Positions 7,655 through 15,802 of a DNA stretch of 64,000 nt are shown in pieces (the stretch's first letter is position 1; each line of letters opens with the position of its first letter). Where the stretch lies: assembly GCA_016716065.1 (NCBI GenBank), contig JADJXA010000001.1:124001-188000 (forward strand). Reading direction: 5' to 3'. Both the position numbers and the translations under genes were made by a program. The stretch is from Candidatus Leptovillus gracilis. Its GTDB lineage: Bacteria; Chloroflexota; Anaerolineae; Promineifilales; Promineifilaceae. Under the pieces are notes generated by a model, which saw nothing but the letters and a program-made list of their open reading frames with translations, was not told the origin of the DNA and did no database searches.

Positions 7655-9544
7655 ATGTTCAGTACAATGCAAACCATGACTCTACCCAACTGGCTGCAAA
7701 CCGTCCACCACGATGGTTCCGGCCGCTACGTCTCGACCCCGATTCCCCGGATCAACGAGCAAATCAGGCTGCGCCTGCGCGTGGGACAAGACGCGCCGCT
7801 GCGCCGCGTTTTCTTGCGCACCTTTCCCGATGGCGAACAAGCCCTGGGGCCCATGCTTCGCCGCGAAACCGAACTGCCATCTGTCTGGTGGGAAATCAGC
7901 ACACCGGTGAATCAGCCCTATTTTCATTATCGCTTTGTGCTGGAGGCCGACGACGGCGTGTGGTTTTACACGGCCGTTGGCCCCACCGCCCACATCCCCT
8001 TAGACGCCACCGACTTCTGCCTGTTGGCCGATTATGAAACGCCTGGGTGGTTGGATACGGCCGTGTTCTACCAAATCTTCCCCGACCGCTTCCACAACGC
8101 CGACCCGGCCACCAACCCCCGGCCCGACGAGTACGAATTTAACGGCCGTCGCCCCCAGACCTACCCCTGGGGCGAACCACCGCCGCCCGACCAGCTTTTC
8201 CCACTGGTGTTTTATGGTGGTGATCTGCCCGGCATCAGTGACAAACTGGATTATTTGCAAGATTTGGGCGTTAACGCCCTGTATCTGACGCCGGTCTTCA
8301 CCGCCCATTCCAACCACAAATACGACGTAGCCGACTACGCCCATGTTGACCCGCATTTCGGCGGCGATGCAGCGCTGGCTGCCCTACGCCAGGCGCTAAA
8401 CGCCCGCGCCATGCGCTACATTCTGGACGTGGTCCCCAACCACTGCGGCTACTGGCATCCCTGGTTCCAGACCGCTCGCGCCAATCCCGCCGCCCCGGAA
8501 GCGGAATTTTTTACCTTCACCAACCATCCCGATGAATATGCTTCCTGGCTGGGGGTGTGGATATTGCCCAAGCTGAATTACCGCAGCGCGGAACTGCGCC
8601 GCCGGATGTATGAGGGAGAGACGGCCGTTTTCCGCCGCTGGCTGCGCCCACCCTTTGCCGCCGATGGCTGGCGCGTAGACGTCGCCAACATGCTCGGCCG
8701 GCAGGGCGAGACGCAAATCGGCCAGGAAGTGGTACAGGGCATCCGCCGCGCCGTCAAAGAAACCCGCCCAGATGCCTATTTGATGGGCGAAAACTTCTTC
8801 GACGCTACCACCACGCTGCAAGGCGACCAGTGGGACGGCGTGATGAACTACACCGGGTTGGCAACGCCTCTGCTGGCCTGGCTGACCGACTACAAACAAG
8901 GGGCGCATGGCCTGGCCGAATCTATCACTTCGCCCACGCCCTGGCCGACGGCCGCGTTGGCCGCTACCTGGCAGCATTATCTGGCCCACATTCCCTGGGT
9001 AATCGCCCGACAGCAGTTCAACGTCCTCAACAGCCACGATACGCCGCGCTTACGCACGCAGTTACAGGGCAATGTGGCGCTGCACCGGCTGGCGGTAATG
9101 GCGCAGTTCACCTTCCCCGGCGTGCCCTGCGTCTATTACGGCGACGAAATCGGCATGGCCGACACGCCAGAATTGGCTTCACGCGGCTGCATGGTGTGGG
9201 ATGAGGCGGCCTGGGACCACGAGATGCGCGCTTTTTACCAGGAGCTGATGCGGCTGCGGCGCGAATCGGCCGCGCTGCAAAACGGCGGCTTCCAGATTTT
9301 GGCAGTGGAGGATGATTTGTTGGCGTATCAGCGAGAGGGGGTGAACGGCCGTTTCCTCATCATCCTCCAGCGCAGCCAGAGGCCACGACCGGCCGGCGGG
9401 CTGCCCATCGCCCACGGTGGCCTGGACAACGGCGCGTCGTTCATCGAACACTTTACCGGGCAGGCGGCTGTGGTGGCCGACGGACATCTCATGCTTGATG
9501 CGCTGCCCCAGGGCGCAACCCTGTGGCGCTGCGGCGACATTTGA
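7655..9544 (+). CDS. GH13 alpha-amylase family enzyme (cyclomaltodextrinase/neopullulanase type)
   Basis: A 629-residue cytoplasmic enzyme with no signal peptide. Residues 1-125 resemble the CBM34-type N-terminal domain of cyclomaltodextrinases. The GH13 barrel follows, with FYQIFPDRF, DVVPNHCGYWH (region I), DGWRVDVANML (region II, nucleophile Asp), LMGENFF (region III, acid/base Glu) and LNSHDTPRL (region IV, stabilising Asp). All catalytic residues are present. This group hydrolyses cyclodextrins, pullulan or maltooligosaccharides inside the cell. The gene begins 2 bases after the lipoprotein hydrolase; ATGs at 7670 and 7679 are alternative starts. Confidence 0.92.
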   Translation: MFSTMQTMTLPNWLQTVHHDGSGRYVSTPIPRINEQIRLRLRVGQDAPLRRVFLRTFPDGEQALGPMLRRETELPSVWWEISTPVNQPYFHYRFVLEADDGVWFYTAVGPTAHIPLDATDFCLLADYETPGWLDTAVFYQIFPDRFHNADPATNPRPDEYEFNGRRPQTYPWGEPPPPDQLFPLVFYGGDLPGISDKLDYLQDLGVNALYLTPVFTAHSNHKYDVADYAHVDPHFGGDAALAALRQALNARAMRYILDVVPNHCGYWHPWFQTARANPAAPEAEFFTFTNHPDEYASWLGVWILPKLNYRSAELRRRMYEGETAVFRRWLRPPFAADGWRVDVANMLGRQGETQIGQEVVQGIRRAVKETRPDAYLMGENFFDATTTLQGDQWDGVMNYTGLATPLLAWLTDYKQGAHGLAESITSPTPWPTAALAATWQHYLAHIPWVIARQQFNVLNSHDTPRLRTQLQGNVALHRLAVMAQFTFPGVPCVYYGDEIGMADTPELASRGCMVWDEAAWDHEMRAFYQELMRLRRESAALQNGGFQILAVEDDLLAYQREGVNGRFLIILQRSQRPRPAGGLPIAHGGLDNGASFIEHFTGQAAVVADGHLMLDALPQGATLWRCGDI

Positions 9545-9615
9545 CGCCTTTTTCATTTGTCAATTAGGCAATTGTCTACTATCATCCTCTCATTTCCGGT
9601 GAACAAAAGAGCTGC

Positions 9616-10167
9616 ATGGATTCGCGTCGTCGTACAATTATTATCCTGGCTGGGATCGCTTTACTGACATTGCCATTCTACTGTTTGGGGATTGCGGGTC
9701 TAACGTTAGCCCCGCCAGGTGGCCTTCAGAGCCTGCCGCCGACATTGCCGGCGGTTGTATCGCCCACCCCAACCAGCACACTGTTTAGCACGGCAACGGC
9801 CGTTGCCAGCCTCACCCCACCGACCACCGTCACGCCCGGCACGGCCACCGCCACGCTGCTGCCCACACCCACCCAATTCCTCACGCCCACGGCGCTGCCA
9901 ACCGGGACGGCCACCACCACCCCCACGACCACGGCCACACCGACGGCCACCGAAACGGCCACAGCCACCGGCACGCCAACCCTTACGCCCACAGCTACCG
10001 AGACGGCCAGCCCCACCGCCACGCAGACAGAAACGGCTACGGCTGCGCCCACAGAAACAGCAACAACGACGCCAACGCCGGAAACGCCCACATCCACCCC
10101 TATCCCACCGACGGAAACGCCCAGCGAAACACCTACCGAAACCGTCACGTCAACCCCAGAGAGTTAA
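9616..10167 (+). CDS. Thr/Pro-rich membrane-anchored protein
   Basis: A 183-residue low-complexity protein. One hydrophobic segment near the N-terminus (IIILAGIALLTLPFYCLGIA, about residues 8-27) is followed by some 150 residues made almost only of Thr, Pro, Ala, Ser and Glu (units such as TPTATETATA). This is what a cell-surface stalk or glycosylated spacer would look like, but with no attached domain. The reverse strand also has a long open frame here, a by-product of the base composition. Function unknown. The M42 peptidase follows after 15 bases. Confidence 0.7.
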   Translation: MDSRRRTIIILAGIALLTLPFYCLGIAGLTLAPPGGLQSLPPTLPAVVSPTPTSTLFSTATAVASLTPPTTVTPGTATATLLPTPTQFLTPTALPTGTATTTPTTTATPTATETATATGTPTLTPTATETASPTATQTETATAAPTETATTTPTPETPTSTPIPPTETPSETPTETVTSTPES

Positions 10168-10182
10168 CCTTAGAGAGAATTC

Positions 10183-11268
10183 ATGGACACGTTCAAATTA
10201 TTAAAAACCTTATGCGAGACCGACGCGCCATCCGGTTATGAGGCGCAAATCGCCCCCATCGTGCAAGAGTTATGGGAGCCATACACCGACGCTGTCACCA
10301 CCGACCGGGTAGGCAGCCTGATAGCCATTAAACACGGCCGTGCCCCCGAACCCCGCCCCCGTCTGCTGTTAGCCGCCCACATGGACGAAATTGGCCTGAT
10401 GGTGACCCAGGTTGTCGAGCAGGGCGGCAATGGTTTTCTGCGCGTCACCAACGTCGGCGGCATAGACCGGCGGCAGGTCTATGCGCAGTTGGTGACGGTA
10501 CACGGCCGTAAAGAACTGCCCGGCGTCATTGGCTGCCTGCCCCCCCACCTGCTGCCCGATGACCGCAGCGACAAAGCCTACGGCTATGAAGACCTGGTCA
10601 TAGACCTGGGTTTACCGCTGGCCGAAGTGGCCGCCAACGTCGCCATCGGCGATTATGTCAGTTTCCGCCAGCCGCTGCGCAAATTGTTGGGCCAGCGAGT
10701 CAGCGGCAAAGCGCTGGACAACCGCGCTTCGGTGGCCGCCGTCACCATTTGCCTGGAGTATTTGCACGGCCGTACTCACGATTGGGACGTAGTCGCCGTG
10801 GCTACCGCCCAGGAGGAAACCCGCCTGCTGGGCGCCTACACCAGCGCCTTCAGCCAGCGGCCAGACGCGGCCATCGCCATAGACGTCACCTTTGGCAAAG
10901 GCCCTGCCACCAACGACGAGAACACCTTTGAACTAGGCAGCGGGCCAACCCTGGACATTGGCCCCAACGTCCATCCCGGCATCTACAAAGCGCTGCAAGA
11001 AGCCGCCGAAAGCCTGGAAATGAACGTCAACACCGGGACCCACAGCCGTTACAGCGGCACAGACGCCTTCGGCCTGCAAATTGCTCGTGACGGCATCCCT
11101 ACCGGTCTGGTAGGTATTCCGCTGCGCTACATGCACACCGTTGTCGAATCAGTAGACATAAAAGATGTCGAGCGCACCGGTCGGCTGTTGGGCGAATTCA
11201 TCATCCGCCTCGACACCGAATTTATCCCCAAAATTACGGCGGCCATGATGGAGGAAGACAAATCGTGA
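10183..11268 (+). CDS. M42 family aminopeptidase (first of three)
   Basis: A 361-residue cytoplasmic metallopeptidase of the M42 (FrvX/YsdC, tetrahedral aminopeptidase) family. The metal ligands and catalytic residues are visible: AAHMDEIG (His ligand and catalytic Asp), ALDNRASVA (bridging Asp), TAQEETRLLGA (catalytic Glu-Glu), AIDVTFG (Asp ligand) and a late RYMHT (His ligand). M42 enzymes form dodecamers that trim peptides released by the proteasome or by other proteases. The last four bases overlap the next gene (GTGA), so translation of the pair is coupled. Confidence 0.92.
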   Translation: MDTFKLLKTLCETDAPSGYEAQIAPIVQELWEPYTDAVTTDRVGSLIAIKHGRAPEPRPRLLLAAHMDEIGLMVTQVVEQGGNGFLRVTNVGGIDRRQVYAQLVTVHGRKELPGVIGCLPPHLLPDDRSDKAYGYEDLVIDLGLPLAEVAANVAIGDYVSFRQPLRKLLGQRVSGKALDNRASVAAVTICLEYLHGRTHDWDVVAVATAQEETRLLGAYTSAFSQRPDAAIAIDVTFGKGPATNDENTFELGSGPTLDIGPNVHPGIYKALQEAAESLEMNVNTGTHSRYSGTDAFGLQIARDGIPTGLVGIPLRYMHTVVESVDIKDVERTGRLLGEFIIRLDTEFIPKITAAMMEEDKS

Positions 11269-12302
11269 ACGAACTGCTGAAAAATCTCACCGAAGCTGTC
11301 GGCGTCGCCAATGATGAAAAAGAAGTGCGGCGGCTCATCCGCGATCTCATCGCCGACTATGTGGACGAGTGGCACGTAGACGCACTGGGCAACTTGCTGG
11401 CCCTGAAAAAAGGGACGGGCGCATCGCCGCTGCGCATTCTGGTGGACGCCCACATGGACGAAGTGGGGTTGATGATCACCGACGTGGAAAGCAACGGCAC
11501 GTTTAAGTTTGAGGGGGTAGGCGGCTTTAATGACCGCACATTGTTGGGCAAAATGGTGCAGATCGGGCCTGGCAAGGTCATTGGCGTCATCGGCGCGCGC
11601 CCAGTCCACCTGCTGAAAGCCGACCAGTACCACAGTGTGGTAAAAATAGACGCGATGCGCATTGACATCGGCGCCAAAAACAAAGAAGCGGCCAACGGCA
11701 AGGTGAAGGTGGGCGATTATGCCGCCTTTGTGACAGAGTATGAGGAGTTGGGCCGCACGGCCGTTGGTAAGGCATTCGATAATCGGGCCGGCTGCGCCGC
11801 ATTGGTGGAACTGCTGCGGGCACGGCCGTATCCTTTCGACCTGTACGCTTCCTTTTCTGTGCAAGAAGAAGTGGGGCTGCGCGGCGCGCAAGTGGCTGCC
11901 TACAGCGTCAACCCAGACGCCGCCCTGGTGTTGGAATGCACCCCGGCCTACGATTTACCCAATGACAACGATGTCAGCCCCAACGTGGCGCTGGGCAAAG
12001 GACCGTCTATTTATGTGATGGACAGCGTGACCATTCAGGACCCGCGCCTGGTGTCGCACATCACGCGCACGGCCGCCGCCAACAACATCCCCTTCCAGAT
12101 TCGGCAGCCGGGCGGTGGCGGGACCAATACGGCCGTCATTCAAAAAACGCGCGCCGGCATTCCCGCGGCCACCATCGCCGTGCCTGGCCGCCACGCCCAC
12201 ACCCCCACCATGATGATCAACCTGGACGATTATGCCAACGTCGTCAAACTGGCCGAGGCCACCTTACGCAGCCTGACGCCGAACCTGATACAACGCAGTT
12301 GA
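11265..12302 (+). CDS. M42 family aminopeptidase (second of three)
   Basis: A 345-residue M42 paralogue starting with GTG inside the end of the previous gene. Motifs: DAHMDEVGLMI (His ligand, catalytic Asp), AFDNRAGCAA (bridging Asp), FSVQEEVGLRGA (catalytic Glu-Glu), VLECTPAYD (Glu in place of the Asp seen in the first and third copies), GGGTNTAVI and GRHAHTP (His ligand). The Glu-for-Asp change at the fourth metal ligand is known among M42 relatives and may reflect a different metal or substrate preference. Together with its neighbours it forms a peptide-degradation operon. Confidence 0.92.
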   Translation: MNELLKNLTEAVGVANDEKEVRRLIRDLIADYVDEWHVDALGNLLALKKGTGASPLRILVDAHMDEVGLMITDVESNGTFKFEGVGGFNDRTLLGKMVQIGPGKVIGVIGARPVHLLKADQYHSVVKIDAMRIDIGAKNKEAANGKVKVGDYAAFVTEYEELGRTAVGKAFDNRAGCAALVELLRARPYPFDLYASFSVQEEVGLRGAQVAAYSVNPDAALVLECTPAYDLPNDNDVSPNVALGKGPSIYVMDSVTIQDPRLVSHITRTAAANNIPFQIRQPGGGGTNTAVIQKTRAGIPAATIAVPGRHAHTPTMMINLDDYANVVKLAEATLRSLTPNLIQRS

Positions 12303-12360
12303 GTGCGGAGTAAAACAGCAGACCACACCATCTCTACACTCTATCCTTCTGGAGGAACAA

Positions 12361-13353
12361 ATGAACGAACTAATCAAAAAACTGGTAGAAGCCTATGGCC
12401 CTTCGGGATTTGAAGATGGGCTGCGCGATTTGATCCGGCCGGAAATCGAAGCCTATGCCGATGAAATCCGGGTGGACGCTCTGGGAAACCTGATCGCCAC
12501 CAAAAAAGGGGATGGCAGCGGCCTGAAAGTAATGATTGCCGCCCACATGGACGAGATTGGGGTGATGGCGACGCACATCACCAAAGAGGGTTTTCTACGC
12601 TTCACCAACATTGGCGGCGTGCTGCCACACAACCTGATGGGCAGCCGGGTGCAGTTTGCCAACGGGGTGATCGGCGTCATTGGCAGCGACCGCATTGACG
12701 ACCGGGGCAAAATTCATCCGCTGAACAAACATTACATTGACGTAGGCGCCAGCAGCCCGGAAGATTGTCCGGTGGCTGTAGGGGACGCGGCGGGGTTTGT
12801 ACGGCCGTTCCAGTCCCAGGGCAGCCGCCTCACATCCAAAGCCATGGACGACCGTATTGGCTGCGCTGTCGCCATTGAGACCCTGAAACGCCTTCACAGC
12901 ACACCCCACGAGGTCCACTTTGCGTTCACCGTGCAAGAAGAGGTGGGCATACGCGGAGCCACCACCGCCGCCAATCACCTGGACCCCGACGTTGGTATTG
13001 CCCTGGACGTTACCCTGACCGGCGACATGCCCGAAGCCCGCCCCATGGCCATCAGCCTGGGCAAAGGCGCCGCTATCAAAGTCAAAGACAGCGGCATGAT
13101 CGCCCACGCCGGCCTGGTACGCCTGATGAAACAACGCGCCGAAGCGGCCAACATCCCCTACCAGCTAGAAGTGTTAGATGGCGGCACCACCGACGCCCGC
13201 TCGATGCAAATTGCCAACGGTGGCGTGGCGGCCGGCTGCATCTCCATCCCCTGCCGCTACGTCCACTCACAAAGCGAAACCGTAGACGCCAACGACGTGG
13301 AAAGCTGCGTGCGCCTGTTGATAGAGATTTTAGCCAACCCCATCACGTATTGA
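12361..13353 (+). CDS. M42 family aminopeptidase (third of three)
   Basis: A 330-residue M42 paralogue with a good ribosome binding site (TCTGGAGGAACAA before the ATG). Motifs: AAHMDEIGVMAT, AMDDRIGCAVA, FTVQEEVGIRGA, ALDVTLTGD, GGTTDARSM and RYVHSQSE give a full set of metal ligands and the Glu-Glu pair. It is closer in length and motif wording to the classic glutamyl-aminopeptidase/endoglucanase-M type. Fifty-eight bases separate it from the second copy. A perfect long hairpin follows the stop. Three adjacent paralogues suggest division of labour by substrate or hetero-oligomer formation (inference). Confidence 0.93.
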   Translation: MNELIKKLVEAYGPSGFEDGLRDLIRPEIEAYADEIRVDALGNLIATKKGDGSGLKVMIAAHMDEIGVMATHITKEGFLRFTNIGGVLPHNLMGSRVQFANGVIGVIGSDRIDDRGKIHPLNKHYIDVGASSPEDCPVAVGDAAGFVRPFQSQGSRLTSKAMDDRIGCAVAIETLKRLHSTPHEVHFAFTVQEEVGIRGATTAANHLDPDVGIALDVTLTGDMPEARPMAISLGKGAAIKVKDSGMIAHAGLVRLMKQRAEAANIPYQLEVLDGGTTDARSMQIANGGVAAGCISIPCRYVHSQSETVDANDVESCVRLLIEILANPITY

Positions 13354-13358
13354 AATGA

Positions 13359-13398
13359 AAACGTCAAACGTCCGAAGAAGGTCGGACGTTTGACGTTT
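13359..13398. terminator. Bidirectional hairpin terminator between convergent genes
   Basis: A perfect 17-bp stem (13359-13375 / 13382-13398) with a 6-base loop, starting a few bases after the stop of the third M42 gene and ending before the stop of the minus-strand gene at 13423. A-rich and T-rich flanks on the two sides allow it to work in both directions. The arms contain two tandem copies of the heptamer AAACGTC. Confidence 0.75.
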
Positions 13399-13422
13399 GA
13401 TCCATTGCCCACGACGGCCCAC

Positions 13423-13779
13423 TTAGCGCAAAAAACGCGCTCCCAACCAAAACAACGTCATCGTCGGAATCACCTGCGTGAAGGGCAGCAGCCCTTCCAC
13501 GGCCGCAAACCCCCGCAGCGCCTTCAGCCCCAGCCGGTCCAAAATGATCCAGGCGAACGGGGCCGACAAAAAATCCAGCCCAAAATCCAACAGGTCAATT
13601 AGCAGCACCACCACAAAGGGCGTATGGCGCAGCGTCTCCGTAAAATCGGCGTCGGGCGGCACGTCAATGCGCCGCACCATCAGCCCCACATAAACCAGCA
13701 GCATCAAAGCCAGCATCAGGGCGCAGCCCATCGCGCCCGCCAGATAAAGCCCAATTGTTTGTAACAAGTCTGTATTCAT
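13423..13779 (-). CDS. Hypothetical membrane protein
   Basis: A 118-residue protein with two long hydrophobic helices at the N-terminus (ending LLVYVGLMVRR), a short polar stretch (DVPPDADFTETLRHTP), and two more hydrophobic segments. I recognise no family. No clear Shine-Dalgarno precedes the ATG. It lies downstream of the DUF456 gene on the same strand, and the spacer between them (13780-13870) contains a small inverted repeat (TTGGCT/AGCCAA) and heptamer-like units. Confidence 0.55.
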   Translation of the reverse strand: MNTDLLQTIGLYLAGAMGCALMLALMLLVYVGLMVRRIDVPPDADFTETLRHTPFVVVLLIDLLDFGLDFLSAPFAWIILDRLGLKALRGFAAVEGLLPFTQVIPTMTLFWLGARFLR

Positions 13780-13870
13780 AGATTTGTGAAGGAGGTTTAC
13801 TCGTTAGCGGATTGGTTTGTTGGCTAATTAACCAGCCAACACCGCCAACTAGCTAACCCCACCAACCCCT

Positions 13871-14373
13871 CTACCCAACCAGCACAGCCCAGGCAAAGAT
13901 AATGATGATAAATAAGCCAGCAACCAATTGAATGGCCGTGGCGATACCCCATCCGGCCAACCCGCCTTTGCTGGCGCGCCAGGCGGCTTCCCAGTCGCGC
14001 CGTTTGTGGTATTCGCCCAACAGCACACCCAGCGCGTAGCCAATGATCGTGCCAAAGATGGGGATCGGGATGAGAAAAGACCCCAGGATGGCCCCCAGAA
14101 GCCCGGTGAGGATGGTGCGCTTGGCTGCCCCCACTTTGCGCGCCCCAAATATAGGCAGCCAGATGTCCGACAACCCGGCAAAGATCACCACCAGGAGATA
14201 AACACAAACGTGCCAATGCTGAGGGTTGCAAAGCCATCACGCCAGGCGTAAACGGCCACCCCCAACCAGATCATGAAGATGCCGGGCAAAATGGGCACGA
14301 TAACCCCTATTAAGCCGACAATCATCAACAGAACGATAATGCCAAAAAATAATGAATCAGCAATGAGTGCCAA
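13871..14373 (-). pseudogene. DUF456 membrane protein gene with a frameshift
   Basis: Two overlapping frames together make one DUF456 protein of about 165 residues. The upstream frame (14185-14373) gives the typical GLIGVIVPILPGIFMIWLG start and runs into a stop after FVFISWW. The downstream frame (13871 to about 14190) continues with VVIFAGLSDIWLPIFGARK, GIFGTIIGY-type glycine-rich helices and a final helix. Inserting one base near 14192-14196 would join them. The start is TTG at 14373, supported by AGGAG eight bases upstream. DUF456 members are small integral membrane proteins of unknown role. The break could be a real mutation or a sequencing or assembly error. Confidence 0.8.
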
Positions 14374-14466
14374 ACGATATACTCCTGTAGAGATCGCCAG
14401 AGATAGAGTTAGAGAATTGAGCAGGGTCTTCTACACTCTACACTCCAAACCTATACGTATAGTTGG

Positions 14467-15696
14467 CTAAAGTGTTTTATAGGCGTGTAAGAAGCGGTTG
14501 AAGACGCCGGAAAGATAGGGGCGAAAGTGGATGATAGAGTGGAACACAGTTCCGGCCAACTGCTCATCACTCATGTGGTTGATTTTTTGCCAGGTGTATT
14601 TATTGGGCATGTCGGAAAACCAATTGGCGAAATGAGGCAGCCAACTGGAAAGAACGTGCCAACAATGGGCGGCAGGTAAAGCCTGGCGTATCGCCCGCGC
14701 ATCGAACTCTGCCCCCAGGCGCGCCGACATGGTGAGCAGATAACTATCTATCATTGTCTCGTCGGTGATGTATCGCTCGGGCCGGATGATGATTTGCGAG
14801 CGGTTGTCATTCTCATAGAGCAGGTCAAACTGCTCCATGAAGCTGACCACATCTATCAGGCCGGGGCCAATGCGCAGATCGTGCCAATCTAGCAGGCGGT
14901 AATCACCCATGAGGGAGAGATGCCAATGGTGGGCGTGGGGATTGCCATGAAAGAGGGTGGATGGCAGCCGCTTGAGCGGCTGTAGCATGGGAACCGGGTC
15001 GTCTAACAGGTCGGCTACGGCGTCCATATGGCTTTCGCCCAAGATACCAGGCCAGCCACCCAGGCTGCGAATTACCGTCAGGCCATTGGCGGCGGAGAGC
15101 AGGGTGGGGGCCAGACGGCCGCCGTTGTGGATGGCGTGCTGTGAAAGAATGGCGGCCGGGCCTTGTTCAAAGTAAACGGCCTGGTTGCGCCGCAGTTCTT
15201 CCCAGGTGTATTCTTTGCCTTCGATGAAGTGGGGCAGTTTCAGCCGCAGCAAATCTTCTTCACGCTGCCAGAAGAAGGCGTGCAGACCGGCCATTTGTTC
15301 AACGAGGGCTTCCGCGTCGGTGGGCGTCCAGGCAGCGGCGGGATAGTCGTTGGGCACGTCTTCCAGAACCAGCCAACCATGGTCGTGGTCCAGGTGGGCG
15401 AATAGGCAGCGCGGGGTGAGGTCTGGCAGGTGGTCGCTTAGTTCCTGAAAAAAGATGGTCTCTTCGCGGTTGGTGAGTTTGCCGATGAAGGTGATGGGGT
15501 CGGGGTAGTCTTCGAGGGTGAGGATGTAGCGGTTGACGTGGCGCTGATAATGGCCTTTGGGAGAGATGCGGATGGGTTCGGCGGTTACGGCCGTTACCAC
15601 CACCGCCTCATCCTCTAAGTCCATCCGCAGCAGGGCCGTCCATGCGGCCGGGTCCCGTTTTTGTAACTGAACGACATCTACTTGTGATTGCTTCAT
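14467..15696 (-). CDS. Aminoglycoside-phosphotransferase-fold protein lacking the catalytic Asp
   Basis: A 409-residue protein with the APH/choline-kinase fold: ISPKGHYQRHVNRYILTL-type N-lobe, HGWLVLEDVP hinge, and a C-lobe with LFHGNPHAHHWHL and YRLLDWHDLRIGPG. In active family members the first C-lobe motif is HGDxxxxN; here the Asp is Asn (HGN) and the following Asn is His, so catalysis is doubtful. The DxG-equivalent region (LDWHD) is kept. ATG 15696 is preferred over an upstream in-frame start at 15747 because the family homology begins there. It follows the FHA kinase gene on the same strand. It may bind rather than phosphorylate a small molecule (inference). Confidence 0.75.
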   Translation of the reverse strand: MKQSQVDVVQLQKRDPAAWTALLRMDLEDEAVVVTAVTAEPIRISPKGHYQRHVNRYILTLEDYPDPITFIGKLTNREETIFFQELSDHLPDLTPRCLFAHLDHDHGWLVLEDVPNDYPAAAWTPTDAEALVEQMAGLHAFFWQREEDLLRLKLPHFIEGKEYTWEELRRNQAVYFEQGPAAILSQHAIHNGGRLAPTLLSAANGLTVIRSLGGWPGILGESHMDAVADLLDDPVPMLQPLKRLPSTLFHGNPHAHHWHLSLMGDYRLLDWHDLRIGPGLIDVVSFMEQFDLLYENDNRSQIIIRPERYITDETMIDSYLLTMSARLGAEFDARAIRQALPAAHCWHVLSSWLPHFANWFSDMPNKYTWQKINHMSDEQLAGTVFHSIIHFRPYLSGVFNRFLHAYKTL

Positions 15697-15802
15697 CGTG
15701 AGCGGATTGTAAAGCGGAACGGCCGTGCTGACAAGCGGCGCTCTCACTGAGGCAGGTGGTGGCGTCCAGGAACAACAAAGGGTTCTTCCCTACGACATGG
15801 AG

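Noticed and set aside
9726..10148. A 140-codon minus-strand frame rich in Val and Gly
   Set aside because: Shadow of the Thr/Pro-rich coding repeat on the plus strand; low complexity with no start signal.
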